From Allomyces macrogynus ATCC 38327 (Eukaryota > Blastocladiomycota > Blastocladiomycetes > Blastocladiales > Blastocladiaceae), in the NCBI GenBank assembly GCA_000151295.1, contig GG745332.1, positions 134,343 to 198,342 of the forward strand: DNA of 64,000 nt, written 5' to 3'. The notes below the pieces were generated by a model that worked only from the letters and a program-made list of their open reading frames with translations, made no database searches and had not been told where the DNA came from. Shown piece after piece: positions 11,075 through 22,139 of this stretch. How positions within the stretch are numbered: the first letter of the stretch is position 1; each line of letters starts with the position of its first letter. The position numbers and the translations under genes were made by a program.

Positions 11075-14000
11075 ATGGCCCGTGACGCGAGGCCACCCGC
11101 CGGTCCATCCGCGGGCCCAACACGCAACCAACTTGCCTCGGCCACGCCCGCCCAGTTACAGCAAGGGCTCCTCGACGCGACGAAGCATCTGATCGCGGTG
11201 GACCACCCTGCCACTGCCGACTTGCACCACGCGTGGACCGCCGTGGCCAAAATCGCGTCGCCGACATTGTTGATCACAGACGCCAACTGCTCGTGTAAAC
11301 TCGATCATGCAGCGACCTCGACGTGGCTCCGCGACCTCGAACAAGTTCTTTCGACGGCTGCTGATCATCGCGAACGCGCGACTGCCCTGGCCGATACAAT
11401 CATGTGGGCTGCGATTGTGCTGGGCCGCCCAGTCGATCATGGGGAGGCCGGGTCGCTCGCAAGGCTCGCGGTCACTACGTCGGCCATGGCAATTCTTCCC
11501 GTCGCGCGGCGAATGGACGAAATTGTTGCTATTCGAGCGCACCTGACTGTGGATTTGGCAGCGAACGTCGACGGCGGATCACCCGCTCTGGTCGCAGCTG
11601 CAACGGACGCTTTGATCAGGACAACCACGCCCGACGCCGACCCGGTCTACGATCTCGCATGGCGTATCGTACTCGGCCACCTCGACCACGCCGCGGGCGG
11701 GAAACTCGTCCGCTCGCTCCTTCTCGGCGTGCTCGGCAAACTCCTCGACCGTGCCATGACCACCACCACCGCAAACCCGTGGTGGTCGCACGTCGTCGAC
11801 CGCATCCGCACCGCGTCCCCACACGCCCGGAGCAAGTACCTGATCCTCGCTGACCTCATTGGTCGCATCCACGACCTCGCCGACCTTCCCGCCGTCCTCG
11901 CCGCGGCCAACACCGACGTTTACACCTGCAGCGACCTGATGACCGCGCACCGGGACACGGCTCCCGCGATCGGCGCTTTGCTCGTCACGTACCATTCGCG
12001 ACACTACCCGTCTACTCCCGACGTCCCTCGCAGCGTGAGTGCAGACCTGGTTCTTTCCTTCCCCAACCGACCTCACCCTCCCGCGCCTGCGCGTGCAGAA
12101 CGTCGTCCTCCCACTCGTCAAGAAACACGGCCGCGCCATCGCCACCACGTGCATCGCCGTTGCGGCTACCCTCTCCCGCAACGACCCGGCCCTCGTTGTG
12201 CGCGCCGCACGCGCCGTTGGCGCGGCCCCGCCGCCGTACGTCCTCGCCATGGCGGTGCAGCACGCTGACCCGGCCACCCGCGCTGCGGCGATGACTTGGA
12301 CGACCGCGCCGATCGAGTCGCTCTTGGGTGGGGATCTCGAGTTTGCGCAGGTGGTCGTTCTCGCGTGCGGTAAGAGTAACAGGTCGCGGTATGCGGCGTC
12401 TGAAGTGTTGGTCCGGCTCGCGCACCCGGCGGCGAGTTACGCGCATCAGTACCTCGCGCTCGCGCAGGTCACGGCGCCAAAGGCCACGCACGGGTTGAGC
12501 GAGTGTGAGGTGGCGGTGAAGACGCTCGTGTTGCGGTTACTGTATTCGCCGTACGCGACGTTGCGCGAAATGGCAGCTCGAATTGTCCGCGAGAAGTGGA
12601 CGGAGCTGGTGAGTTTGGACGAGGAGGCAAACGCGAATGCAGGCAAACGCGAATGCAGTGGGGCTGCGGGCGATCGAGTCGGAGGCGATGCGGATGCTCG
12701 TGCACGAGTTGCCGACGCACCGGATGGGCGCGGCGACCGTGTTGGCGGTCGCGCGACGTACGGAAGCGGGCAGGTGAAGCGGGAGCGTCGTGGTGGTACG
12801 ACGCGGTGGTTGCCGTGGTCCGGGCTATGGCCAGCGAGGCCGGTGTGGCCTTCGTAGACGCCGAGCAGTGCAACCGGATTCATGGCATTCTCGAACTCGC
12901 GCAACGGCTCGGCGACGCCGACCTCGTTGACGCCGCCACGCTGCTCGACTGGAACGACCTCCTCGCGACCGCGCTACAGGGCGCGCTCGATATCCCGCTC
13001 GAGCCCAGCGACACCGCCGGTCCCGATGCCGATGACGAGGCTGACGACACGTCCCTCTTCGCTGGCGCCTGCTGGCGCGCGCTCGTCGTGCTCTGGCCGC
13101 TCGTCACGGCCCGCATGTGCACCACCGCCGACCCCACCACGATCGACCGCGCGTATATGTCGCTCACCGACGTCGTGACCCGCACCCTGCACTGGGGCGT
13201 CGTGCAAACCCTCGCGCCGGTCCTTGTCACGTTCCACCAATTCGCCACTGCCTCGCTCCGTGCGACCTGGCTCGACCGCGCGGTCACCGCCGCGACCTCG
13301 ACCACCGGCCCGCGACTCGACGGCCGGTACGCGGGACTCGCACTGCAGTTCCGCGCGGCGCTGAGTGTGGACCCGGTCACTCCCGCGACACGGATCGTCG
13401 AGTCGGTACTTCCAGTAAACCCCGGGCTCGTGAGCCAGCTTCTCGCGGACTCCCATGCGGGTCCCACGCTCGTGGGCGCGCACGGGACCGCCATCTTGCG
13501 TGCCGCGCTTGCCGGACTCCACGGCGACGCGGCGCACCGGTCGGCCTGCGCGCGGCTCGTCGCGGGCGTGTATCAGCGAGTCGTCCTTGCGGGAAATCGG
13601 ACCGCCGCGGACCTGGCGCGGACGTACCCCGAAATGGTCGACGAGCTGGTGCGCAATTTGCCGGATGTAAATGGGCAGTGTGCCGCGCGGACGGCGGCGG
13701 TCGCGGTCCCGATTTTGCAGTTTTTCGCGCATTGCGCGGTGCACGTCGTCCCCGCGCCGGTGCCGAGCGAGAGGAAAAGGGTCGCGGAGGTGGCGACGGC
13801 GAAGGTGAAGGGGCTCTTGAGGCACCCGGCGTATAAAGTGCGGTCGCTGGCCGCCCGCGCGGTAGTCGCGCTCGTGCATGCGGAGAATGTGCAGAAGGTG
13901 GTTGCGTGGGCGCGGATTGAGGGGAAGCAGAACGAGGTGAATGGCGCGCTGTTGCTCGCGCGCGAGTTGGTCGAGTACGGGATCGTGTCGCAGGAGGAAG

Positions 14001-15077
14001 TGGGGAAGTGGTGGGTGGGGAGGAAGTGGAGGTGTCCCGTGAACGCGGCGCTCACTGAAGGGGTTATGGTGGGCCGACATCCGTGGGCCGCGGCTGGGTT
14101 TGTGAGTGATCGGCGTGGCGAGGACGACGACGGGGATGATGGTTCGGCCGAGATTGCGACAGATAACGACGTGATGCGGTTGGCGCAATCGACGGTCCGC
14201 ACATCCTCTCCACTCTTTTTCCGTGGCATTTCACTCACAATCTCGTTCATAACACCAACAGAGCATTGCCCGCCGTCTCCGCGCGGCGACCTACCTCGCG
14301 TCCCACCGCACCACCTGGCCCACCAACCCAACTCTCGCGACCGCGCTCTGACCGCTCCTGCTCGATGACAACGCAGCTGTCAGCTCCACCGCCGCGCGCG
14401 CCGTTTCTCCACCGGTCACGGCCCTCCTGCCGTACCTCGCCATCACCGCCTTCTGCTCGACCCCCAACATCCCGGCCTCGGTCCTCTGGCCGCTCCTCCT
14501 CGCGCCCATGTACCCCAACGACCCACCGCTGTCGGACTTGGCGCAGCGCGTGATCGCGCCAACGCGCGCGGACGGCGATTTCGCGGATGAGGTTGCGGGT
14601 CGCGTGGCGATCGCGAGGACTCTTGTTGCGCGTGGCAGGGAGGGTGACGTGCCGCGCGGAAAGGTGGAGGCGATGTGCGCGCAGTTCGAAAAGGAGGTGG
14701 GCGACCTTGACCGCATCGGGGTATTGGTCGCGGTGGCGAATGCGCCGGGCGTGGTTGGGCGCGCGGTGCAGTACCTCGGCGTGGGTGCTGCGGCTCGGCG
14801 CGGGCCGGCCCGTGAAATGGTGGGGGAGGGGTGGATGATGGGGCGCGCGCGGTCGCGGTGGGGCTCGGACTCCTCTCGCTGTGACTCCATCCGCTGCATG
14901 GGGAAGGGTGCAACGATCTGTGAACGCGAGTCGACAAGCAACAACAAGAACATGAATGGTAACTATTGTATTTTCCAGGCAGACAAACAGACCGACAGAA
15001 CAGGGCACGGCACGAGACAAAGGCGCAGAGAAGAGGAACGGGGAAAACGAAGTAACCAAGGCAGGAGACAGGACTAG
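11075..15077 (+). CDS. THADA/Trm732-like helical-repeat protein, reading frame disrupted
   Basis: Large alpha-helical repeat protein that I match to the THADA/Trm732 family, the partner of the Trm7 tRNA 2'-O-methyltransferase. Supporting motifs are YKVRSLAARAVVALV and KQNEVNGALLLARELVE, like the family's RELAARAL and N-x-VHG-x-L segments, plus CNRIHGILELAQ. Start is ACCATGG at 11075. Exons: 11075-12034, 12099-12757, 12858-14194, 14262 onward. Two lesions: a perfect 16-bp tandem duplication at 12627-12658 shifts the frame (rescued only if a 34-nt GTGAGT...GCAG segment, 12609-12642, is spliced), and an in-frame TGA at 14349-14351 where ATAL-PLLLDDNAAV would otherwise continue. Past the TGA the frame stays open and coding-like to about 14860 and closes at 15077. 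Whether it is a functional gene or a decaying one is unresolved. Confidence 0.5.
12627..12658. repeat. 16-bp perfect tandem duplication inside the THADA-like gene
   Basis: GCAAACGCGAATGCAG is present twice in a row (12627-12642, 12643-12658). With a single copy the frame runs through without an intron; with two copies it shifts by one. Confidence 0.9.
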
Positions 15078-16245
15078 TTTATCATATTTGGCGTTAGCTC
15101 GAAGAGAAACCCTCAGAGGAGCCCACGGTCGACATGGGCCCAGTTCCAGCAGTAAGTGGTTGTGTGGCGGCTGTCGCGACATAATTATCTGGGACTTCAT
15201 AGGTCCGCACGCCCACCCGCTGTCCGCCCGCTGTCAACTATCTCCACGCTAATGGTCAGTTTGCTGCGGCGCATGATAAAGCGGCTTTGTTCTGTGGGTG
15301 GATGTCGTGTTTGGTTTGTGGTTAGGATTTCACGCTATGCGTAAAAATGTTTTGTTCAGTCAAACACTGGCCAAGGTGCAGTCAAGCACCGGTCAAGCAT
15401 GATCCTCGACCATCATCAATGAATCACTCGAGGATGCCGACCCTCGTAGTCATGGATCTCATCCACCGTGTCGGCATAGACGAGCACTGGGTGGCATCAA
15501 AAGCATGCGACCGTCAGCATTTCTGTTTCGGCTTGTAAATACCCGGATACATGGCGCGCCCACCCGAGCCACCGCCCATCCAGCTCCAGCCTTTAGTCCT
15601 GTTGAAGTCACCAGGAGGATGTTGTGTACCCCTTGATGGAGCCGCATCGTCTTCGTGTAGACATGAGAGCGACGTCCGAGGTGGCACAATGATCAGCAAC
15701 CCGCCACCCATTGGAGATGGAGCAGCGATCATGGAAGAGAACGTCACTCTGTGTTAGCATGAGTTTCGTGTTGGCGTTGATCGGCGACGATGGCGAGCAG
15801 CGTGCGCACAAACGTTGGCAGCTTTGCTACATACGCGTTGGAGCGCGTCCTGTGCGCGTGCGCTCATGGTTCACGGTTCCAAAGCAGGGAGCGCTGCGCA
15901 AACCAGCACGAGCGGCGTGTCTTGAAATGCTTCCAAGGAAGGCAGCATGGAACGTCGCCACCAATGCATTGCCCAGGGCATCGCTGACTGCTTCCTTCAT
16001 TGAACCTCGTGGCGCTACGACGGGAAAGAACGGGCAACGATGGACGCTGCGCCCTTCTGCACTTGCTCTCCACCTGCATGATCAACTTTGCTTTGACTGT
16101 TTGCGCCAACGCCAAGTGGGCACCGAACTCGTTATATACCCGGTACAGCTTCGTCGTCTCTGTCCAACCCAACCAACCCCCCATGGTTCAGCTTCGCCGC
16201 CGACAACCTGCCATTGCGTCCATGTCCGCTCGCTGATCAGCAACC
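15078..16245. other. Intergenic region, lower GC, no gene recognised
   Basis: 1.17 kb with lower GC than its flanks. Open frames on both strands lack any motif. The 3' end holds the probable TATA box of the next gene. Confidence 0.4.
16133..16139 (+). promoter_or_regulatory. TATA-like box upstream of the class V aminotransferase-fold gene
   Basis: TATATAC about 107 nt upstream of the ATG at 16246, the only such element in the region. Confidence 0.4.
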
Positions 16246-18409
16246 ATGGACGAGCTCGATGCGTTCCTTGCCCGTACCAAGGCGCGCACGTTTAACGACC
16301 GCGCCGCGGCCATTTCCCGCACCGTCCTGGGCGCACGCACGTCGCTCATCTCGCCGCTCGGTCGCACGCGACGCGTCATTGAATGCACGGCAGTGTTGGC
16401 ATCTGGGCGACGGCTCGACGTGATCGAGTCCATTATTCGCAAGCATGTTGTTCCGCTTGATTCGCGGCCACCATCTGCCGACGTTTTGCGCCAAGCTCGT
16501 GATCTCCGTGCGCGAGCCGAGTCCCTCGTTCGCGCCTTTTGCTGTGCATCACCTGCCGACCAGATCAAGCTGTTGCCAAACACGCGCGGTGCCGCCGCGA
16601 GTCTGTACCTCATCCAGACGCTGCGGCTCGACGACCGCGCCGCATGGACGCCTGGTCCTCGCCCTGTCGTTTTCGTGTCGGACATGCACGTTGTCGACGT
16701 GGTGAGGTGGCATGCGGCCGCTGCTCGCGTCGTGGCCATTCCGCCGCGCCCAGATGGCCAATCGCTCGATACAAACTTTTTGGAGCGCGAGGTCCAGTCC
16801 GCGGCTGTCGCGCAAGCTCCGCTGCTTGTCGGCTGGTTCTCGGCCAGCGCGCCTGCGCTCAGCGGTATCGCAGTCGACTTAAGTCCCGCCGTGCGCACCA
16901 TGCACATGTACGGCGGATTTGCGTGCGTCGAATACACGGGTCTCACTGCGTTCGCAGCCGTCGACATGAGCGCGCCTTACGCTCCGGACGCGGCCATTTG
17001 CGCACCGAGCCGGCTCGTGGGCGGTGCAGGTGCCGCAGACGTCCTGATCATGAGCTCGGCACTCGAGGCCGGTGCTCAACCGGGTGGAGAGCCACAAGAT
17101 GTGCACGGCGCGTCGTTGGTCGAAGCGGCGCGGTATGGGATGGCCGTGCGCGTGACGCAGTGGCTCGGTCCCCAGGACATGGCACAGCGCACACACGCGA
17201 TTGCCGAGCATGTGGGTAGTGTACTACGCGCGCACCCGCAGATCAAGCTTGTCGGCGATGCGCCAAGCGCGCCGCGGTTGCCCGTGTTTGCGCTCGAAGT
17301 GCTGGCGCCGCAGCCGAGCGACGAGATTGGGCTCGTGCCGCGCGTGCTGCACCCAGATGTTGTGGCGACGGTGTTGAGCGATATGTTTGGAATCCAGACG
17401 CGTGTCGACTTGGGGTACGTTTGCGTTACCCGTTTTTGTTTTCGGTACTTCCGTTTTCCTGACCCTGGGCGTGTCATTTGATAGTTCGAGCGTACTCTAC
17501 CTCCTGCTCGACCCCTTTATGACCGACCGCGACATCTCCACAGTCCTGAGAGCCGTCTCGTGGGTCGCGTGGCACGGATGGCGGCTCTTGCCATACTACC
17601 GCGTCCACCCGACCACGGAAATGTGGTCTGTCCGGTTCACGCCCGCGACCATGCACGCGCTCTCGTCGCGCACCCCGCCCTCACCCCGACTCCGTCTCGC
17701 ACCCTCATCTCGCAGTCCCACTAAACCTGCCCCCACCGCTGCCACGCACACACCAGTCGACACCGACGCCGACATGGACGACGCGCGCGCATTACGGCAC
17801 GCGACGCGGCTCGCACACCGCGTCGATCTCGTCGTCGCGCGGTGCGGTTTCACGATGCTCGCGGAACTGCACGCCGGCACGGCGCGGTGGTACATGCACC
17901 CCGCTGACGCGGCCGCGCTTGTGCGTGCTGGCCGCGCCGTGATCCCGCTGCTCGACCGCGACGAGAGTGCGCGGTCGCCAGCGACCTGGGCACGGCGGAA
18001 TTGGCGGCGTGCCAGGCAAGCAGTGCGTCGTGCATTGACGGTGCGGAGTGAGGTGGGGGTGCTGGATATGGAGGAGGGGGAGGAGAGCACATGGTCGCCC
18101 ATGTCGCCCGGCTGGGCGCCGATGGAGGAGGAGGACGGAGAGGGTTGTGTCGTGGATTCGGCTCGCGTGGTAGACCCGATCCGCGTGTCGAGCGAGTGGT
18201 CGGCCGCACTTCTGAACAGCATGGACGTATCAGTTGTCGCGACCGCGGCCGACGACGAGGACAGCACGAGGGCGGCCGGGGAGATGGTGGAGAGGAAAGC
18301 AACGTGGCTCATGGGGTCATGGGAAACGAGCACGCTGGATGTGCCCAGTCAATCGGCACCGTCCGGGTTTGTCGTGGGTGGAAAGAGAAAAAGAGGAAAT
18401 GAAGAATGA
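16246..18409 (+). CDS. Class V aminotransferase-fold protein lacking the PLP lysine (probable pseudoenzyme)
   Basis: Two exons, 16246-17414 and 17485-18409 (GTACGT donor), 2094 nt, 697 aa, start in AACCATGGACG. Residues 1 to about 440 follow the class V (cysteine-desulfurase-like) fold. PVVFVSDMH, GWFSASAPALSGIAVDL, HMYGGFACVEYT and FALEV segments occur in order, then LHPDVVATVLSDMFGIQTR and WVAWHGWRLLPYYR. In active relatives the PLP lysine lies in a SPHKFVGGPG-type motif; here the same place reads APSRLVGGAG, so lysine is arginine. The Cys-rich GGCSCAGPYGH stretch is replaced by VDLGYSS. The last 260 residues are an unrelated, partly acidic tail ending in GKRKRGNEE. I infer loss of PLP chemistry with a retained fold. 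Upstream spacer has a TATA box; a GNAT array follows on the other strand. Confidence 0.7.
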
Positions 18410-18714
18410 GAAGAAATTAATTCTTGTCCCATTTGCTTACGCAACCCAGCAAAGCATTGTCAAACGGACGGGCGAGATCCAACTCGACATCTCAATATCA
18501 GCGCCCGTAGGATTCGATACTACGACGGGCTCTCGAGAAGCGCACGGGTCTTGCACGACCAAAGACGCCGTCGTGCGTCACGCAGATCGACCATTTCCAT
18601 GACTGGCTCTGCGCCTACACCAAACGCGCGTTCGATCAACGACGTGCGCGCTCAAAAATATGGCTCCTTTTGTGCATACGACGCCAAGTGCTCCTGTGAC
18701 AGAAAAGTAACAAT
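18410..18714. other. Spacer before the GNAT relic
   Basis: 305 bp between the class V gene and the GNAT relic. Nothing recognised. Confidence 0.35.
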
Positions 18715-18915
18715 TCATTCTTCACCTCGCCAATCTCCTGGATCATGGTCCAGTTATTGAAAGCACGGCCCTCACCTTCTCGACCTGTACGACTCGCTCT
18801 TCCACAAGCCGGAACTCGCGTCGGCCAGCATACCACCGCCAATTTTTCTCCTCTTGCGTATGCAGAACAGCCACCGCGCCTTTGGGCGCCGCTGTTTGGA
18901 GGCGCTGCCTGGGGA
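18715..18915 (-). pseudogene. GNAT acetyltransferase relic (3' fragment)
   Basis: Minus-strand sequence resembling the 3' end of the neighbouring GNAT gene at 19262. It retains a match to the terminal block (GRAFNNWTMIQEIGEV versus GRAFTNWVMVREIADV) and, in other frames, to the YAGR...FRLV segment. Frame breaks and loss of everything upstream make it non-coding. It extends the tandem array to five members. Confidence 0.6.
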
Positions 18916-19261
18916 AGCCGCGGCCCGAGCGTGGGGATAATCTTGCCGCGTAATGCGAATTTCGAGAGCAGATCTCGCACCTTTGGCCAACGATTAGGTA
19001 GCGACAATCGTGTTTTGTGGAAATGGAACAAGCTCACCGTGTCAGCATGGAACATGTCGTCCAAGTCACTTTGCGCTTGTGGTTTTGGCACTCCAGGCAT
19101 GTAAATAAAGAATATCTCGAAAAGAACCAAACCAACTTCATTGGCGCTGTTTATTTGGAACACCCACTGTTGACTTGAACGGAGAAAAATTGAGCCGTTC
19201 AAGAAAGCAGAAAAACCACGTGTGACCAAATTGTATTCTGCACAGAGCCATGCTCTCATCC
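18916..19261. other. Spacer inside the GNAT array
   Basis: 346 bp between the relic and the first intact GNAT copy. Any further relic sequence is too eroded to assign. Confidence 0.3.
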
Positions 19262-19948
19262 TCACGGAGCCTTGGCCACGACATCAGCTATCTCGCGAAC
19301 CATGACCCAATTCGTGAACGCGCGGCCCTCATCCTCTTCGAGCTGGACGACGCGCTCATCTACAAGCCGGAACCCGCACCGTCCCGCATACCACCGCACA
19401 TTACTCTCCTCCTGCGTGTTGAGCAGCACGACCGCGCCCTTGGGTGCCTCCTTTTCCAGCACCTCTTGCACGGCCCATGTCCCGACGCCTTTTCCGCGCA
19501 GTTCTGGCGCAACACAAACCGACTCGAGCGTCCATGCTGCACCGTCCACGACCGTCGCGGCAATTGCGCCGACCGACGACATGAGCGTGGTCAGGCGGAG
19601 AATCGTATCCTCGCCGATAATGGAAACAAACGCGTCGAGCTTGGCCTGTGCCTCGGCGTTGGGTGCCGTGTTGGTGCCCGCATGGGGCGGCGTCAGCGCG
19701 ACACTACCGACGACGGCGTTGGTCGCGCGCGACCGGATGGCGAACGTGTAAGGCGCAATGAGCGCGAGGCGCTCGGAGAGAATCAGGTGTACGAGTGCGT
19801 GCCGCGTTTCCGTCGGGGTTGGCTGGAAGGCGGTCCATACGGCGTCGTCTTGGAAGGTGGCGGTGAGCAGCGTGGCGAGCTCGGCGCGGTCGACATCGGT
19901 CGCCTCGGCCAGTGGCGTGAGGACGTAGCGGGTTGACGGGTCGGTCAT
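19262..19948 (-). CDS. GNAT-family N-acetyltransferase, copy 1
   Basis: Intronless, 228 aa, start at ATG 19948 (MTDPSTRYVLTPLAEATD). GCN5-related fold: the N-terminal FQDDAVWTAF segment, a central RSRATNAVVGSVAL strand and motif A, SVCVAPELRGKGVGTW, with the R/Q-x-x-G-x-G acetyl-CoA pyrophosphate loop intact near residue 145. Then LNTQEESNVRWYAGRCGF and the closing FTNWVMVREIA. The substrate is unknown; the closest recognisable layout is that of small-molecule or N-terminal acetyltransferases of fungal secondary metabolism. First of three intact tandem paralogues, all minus strand with 340-360 bp spacers, each retaining its own start. Confidence 0.8.
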   Translation of the reverse strand: MTDPSTRYVLTPLAEATDVDRAELATLLTATFQDDAVWTAFQPTPTETRHALVHLILSERLALIAPYTFAIRSRATNAVVGSVALTPPHAGTNTAPNAEAQAKLDAFVSIIGEDTILRLTTLMSSVGAIAATVVDGAAWTLESVCVAPELRGKGVGTWAVQEVLEKEAPKGAVVLLNTQEESNVRWYAGRCGFRLVDERVVQLEEDEGRAFTNWVMVREIADVVAKAP

Positions 19949-20306
19949 CTTGGATTTTCGTGCAAAACGATGGACGAGTTGCAGAGCGCGCAAGAGGGAG
20001 AGTGAGAAATCTGCGTGGGGATGGCGGGTCTTTGATGGCTGACGCGCGCCAAGAGGCTGGCGGCTCAACTGAGGGCCCCAGTCTGGTGGGATGCCAAAGC
20101 ACCGCGTCCTTCATGCTGGACGAGAGCTTGAGCGCGATCTGATGAGCAAGATGATGGCGTGCTGCCTCCTCGCGTCACCAAGGAGCAAACTAGAGCAAGG
20201 AGTCGTCTCTTGATTGATGCCATTCGACAATGCAACGCCCCCAACCGCACCATGACGCGAACTGGTCAACGCTCTCCTCGTCGCGTCGCCCTTCCTCCCC
20301 ACCTGT
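19949..20306. other. Spacer between GNAT copies 1 and 2
   Basis: 358 bp; upstream region of copy 1 and downstream region of copy 2. No element recognised. Confidence 0.35.
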
Positions 20307-21026
20307 TCACGCCGCCGGCTCCGCCCGCTTCGGCAAATACACCATCGTCCAGTTGGTAAACGTGCCGTTCTCGCGCGCCTTGTCAAAGCACACGTCGCGC
20401 TGATCCACGACCTCGAACCCGAGCGCGTCGCGGTACCAGCGCACGTTCTCCTCCTCTTGCGTGAACAGCACGATCGGCACACAAGGCTCCTTCATTGCCA
20501 ACATCTTGCGCACTAGCCATGTGCCGACCCCCTTGCCGCGCACTGCCGGGTCGACACAGACCGACTGCAGCCCCCACAGCGGGCCGCTGAACTTGACTGG
20601 GTCGCGGCCCACCACGTCGCGCGGAACTGAGCCAAACATGTCGATCAGGAAGTTGAGCCGTGTTGCTGCGTCGGGGCCGACCGCTGCAGTAAGCGCTTCT
20701 GCGGCCGCGGGAGCGACGCCCGGGAGCCCCGTCGTCTCGGGTTCCGGAGGGAAGAGGGCGGCGTGAGCGACGACACGGCGTGTCGCGCGGTCGCGAACGA
20801 CGTAACCGCGCGCGAGAAAGCCCTGCAGCCGCGTGTGCTCGAGCGTGAACCGTTTCGCGGCGTGCCGACGCGCGCGGTCCGGCTGGACGGCGGTCCACAG
20901 CGGATCGTCTTGAAACGAGATGCACATGAGGTCGATGAACTGCGCCACGCCGGCGGGGGACGCGTTGGCGAGCGGCGTCAGCTCGTAGGTCGCGTCGAAG
21001 TCGGTGGTGGTGGCGTTTTGGGTCAT
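20307..21026 (-). CDS. GNAT-family N-acetyltransferase, copy 2
   Basis: Intronless, 239 aa, ATG at 21026 (MTQNATTTDFDATYELTPL). It shares with copy 1 the YELTPLANAS start, FQDDPLWTAVQPD, motif A SVCVDPAVRGKGVGTW (acetyl-CoA loop intact), FTQEEENVRWYRDALGF and FTNWTMVYLP. Amino-acid divergence from copy 1 is large, so the duplication is not recent. Substrate unknown. Sits in the middle of the minus-strand array. Confidence 0.8.
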   Translation of the reverse strand: MTQNATTTDFDATYELTPLANASPAGVAQFIDLMCISFQDDPLWTAVQPDRARRHAAKRFTLEHTRLQGFLARGYVVRDRATRRVVAHAALFPPEPETTGLPGVAPAAAEALTAAVGPDAATRLNFLIDMFGSVPRDVVGRDPVKFSGPLWGLQSVCVDPAVRGKGVGTWLVRKMLAMKEPCVPIVLFTQEEENVRWYRDALGFEVVDQRDVCFDKARENGTFTNWTMVYLPKRAEPAA

Positions 21027-21365
21027 GGTTCCTTGGTGACAGGTACAGTGCGGTGAGCTAACGTGAGTTGCGCGCGAGTTGAGCGAGGGCTGCTGCGCAA
21101 GATAACTGATGATGTTACGGCTTCATGGAGAAGGAGGGAGCACGATGTCGTGCTGATGGTGGAGGAGAGAGCACGTTGCGCCGGCCGAGTGCTGCGCGTC
21201 GGTCCCTGGTGCGCGCCACTTCCAATTCACGACGTCACAAACGCATGGGAGCACGGAGAAGGTCTGGAGTCTGGAACGATGTGCAAGATGGTGACAGCGA
21301 ACAAGGTCTATTCGAATTAATGGGTCGCCGTTCGCGCCATGATCTATCGCCAAATGTGCAATCTA
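21027..21365. other. Spacer between GNAT copies 2 and 3
   Basis: 339 bp, presumably the promoter of copy 2. No element recognised. Confidence 0.35.
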
Positions 21366-22139
21366 CTACTGCACGATGCACGAGCAGCTATAATCGACTT
21401 TCCACGCGCGAGCGACTTCCTTTCCCTTACCGTCGGCCGCCGCTTTAGGCACATGGAGCATGGTCCAGTTTGTAAACTTGACTGCCTTGGCCAGCGCGTC
21501 GTCCTCAATACAAAACTCGCGCGTATCGGACTCCTCAAAAGCAAGCTTCGTCGAGTACCAGCTCGCGTTATGCTCCTCTTGCGTGTACAAGATCACCGGC
21601 ACCGACGGGTTTTGGTCGAGCAGCTTGCGCACGACCCACGTCCCAATCCCTTGTCCTTGCACCTCCGGGTCGACCACGACCGCCTGCAGCACCCACATCG
21701 GGACCTTGACCTCCGGGTGCAAGGCAGCCACGACGCCGTCCATTTCGCCAAACATGCTGAGCATCTTCTCAAGTCGGCGCGCGATCGCCGGACCGACAGC
21801 CTCCTCCATTTGCGCGCGAAACTCGTCCGTGACGGGGTGCGTGCCCACAACGGGACCGTCCGACGGCGCGGGCGGAATTAGTGCAGCGTGGCCGACGACG
21901 CGGCAGGTTTCGCGGTCGCGGATCAATTGGCCGTGCGCGACGAGGCCGTCGAGCCTCACGTGCTCGATAAACCAGCGGTTGGCCTTATGTCGGGCGTCGG
22001 TGTCGTCGGCGATGAGCGCGGACCAGAGTGGGTCGTCGCGGAACGCGACCCACATCAGGTCGAGGAAACGGTCGACATCGTCGGGACTCGCGTCGGCGAG
22101 CGGCGTGAGCTTGTAGGTCGCGTCGAGATCGGTGGGCAT
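21366..22139 (-). CDS. GNAT-family N-acetyltransferase, copy 3
   Basis: Intronless, 257 aa, ATG at 22139 (MPTDLDATYKLTPLADAS). Motif A is VVVDPEVQGQGIGTW, still a valid Q-x-x-G-x-G loop but changed from the RGKGVGT of copies 1 and 2. YTQEEHNASWYSTKLAF and FTNWTMLHVPKA align with the same positions in the other copies. It has about 20 extra C-terminal residues ending in CSCIVQ. The N-terminal block FLDLMWVAFRDDPLWSALI is very close to copy 4 (pseudogene), suggesting copies 3 and 4 are the youngest pair. Confidence 0.8.
   Translation of the reverse strand: MPTDLDATYKLTPLADASPDDVDRFLDLMWVAFRDDPLWSALIADDTDARHKANRWFIEHVRLDGLVAHGQLIRDRETCRVVGHAALIPPAPSDGPVVGTHPVTDEFRAQMEEAVGPAIARRLEKMLSMFGEMDGVVAALHPEVKVPMWVLQAVVVDPEVQGQGIGTWVVRKLLDQNPSVPVILYTQEEHNASWYSTKLAFEESDTREFCIEDDALAKAVKFTNWTMLHVPKAAADGKGKEVARAWKVDYSCSCIVQ

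Noticed and set aside
14349..14351. Selenocysteine or programmed readthrough at the TGA in the THADA-like gene
   Set aside because: No cysteine-like context, family not known for selenocysteine, and the gene carries another lesion; mutation or error is simpler.
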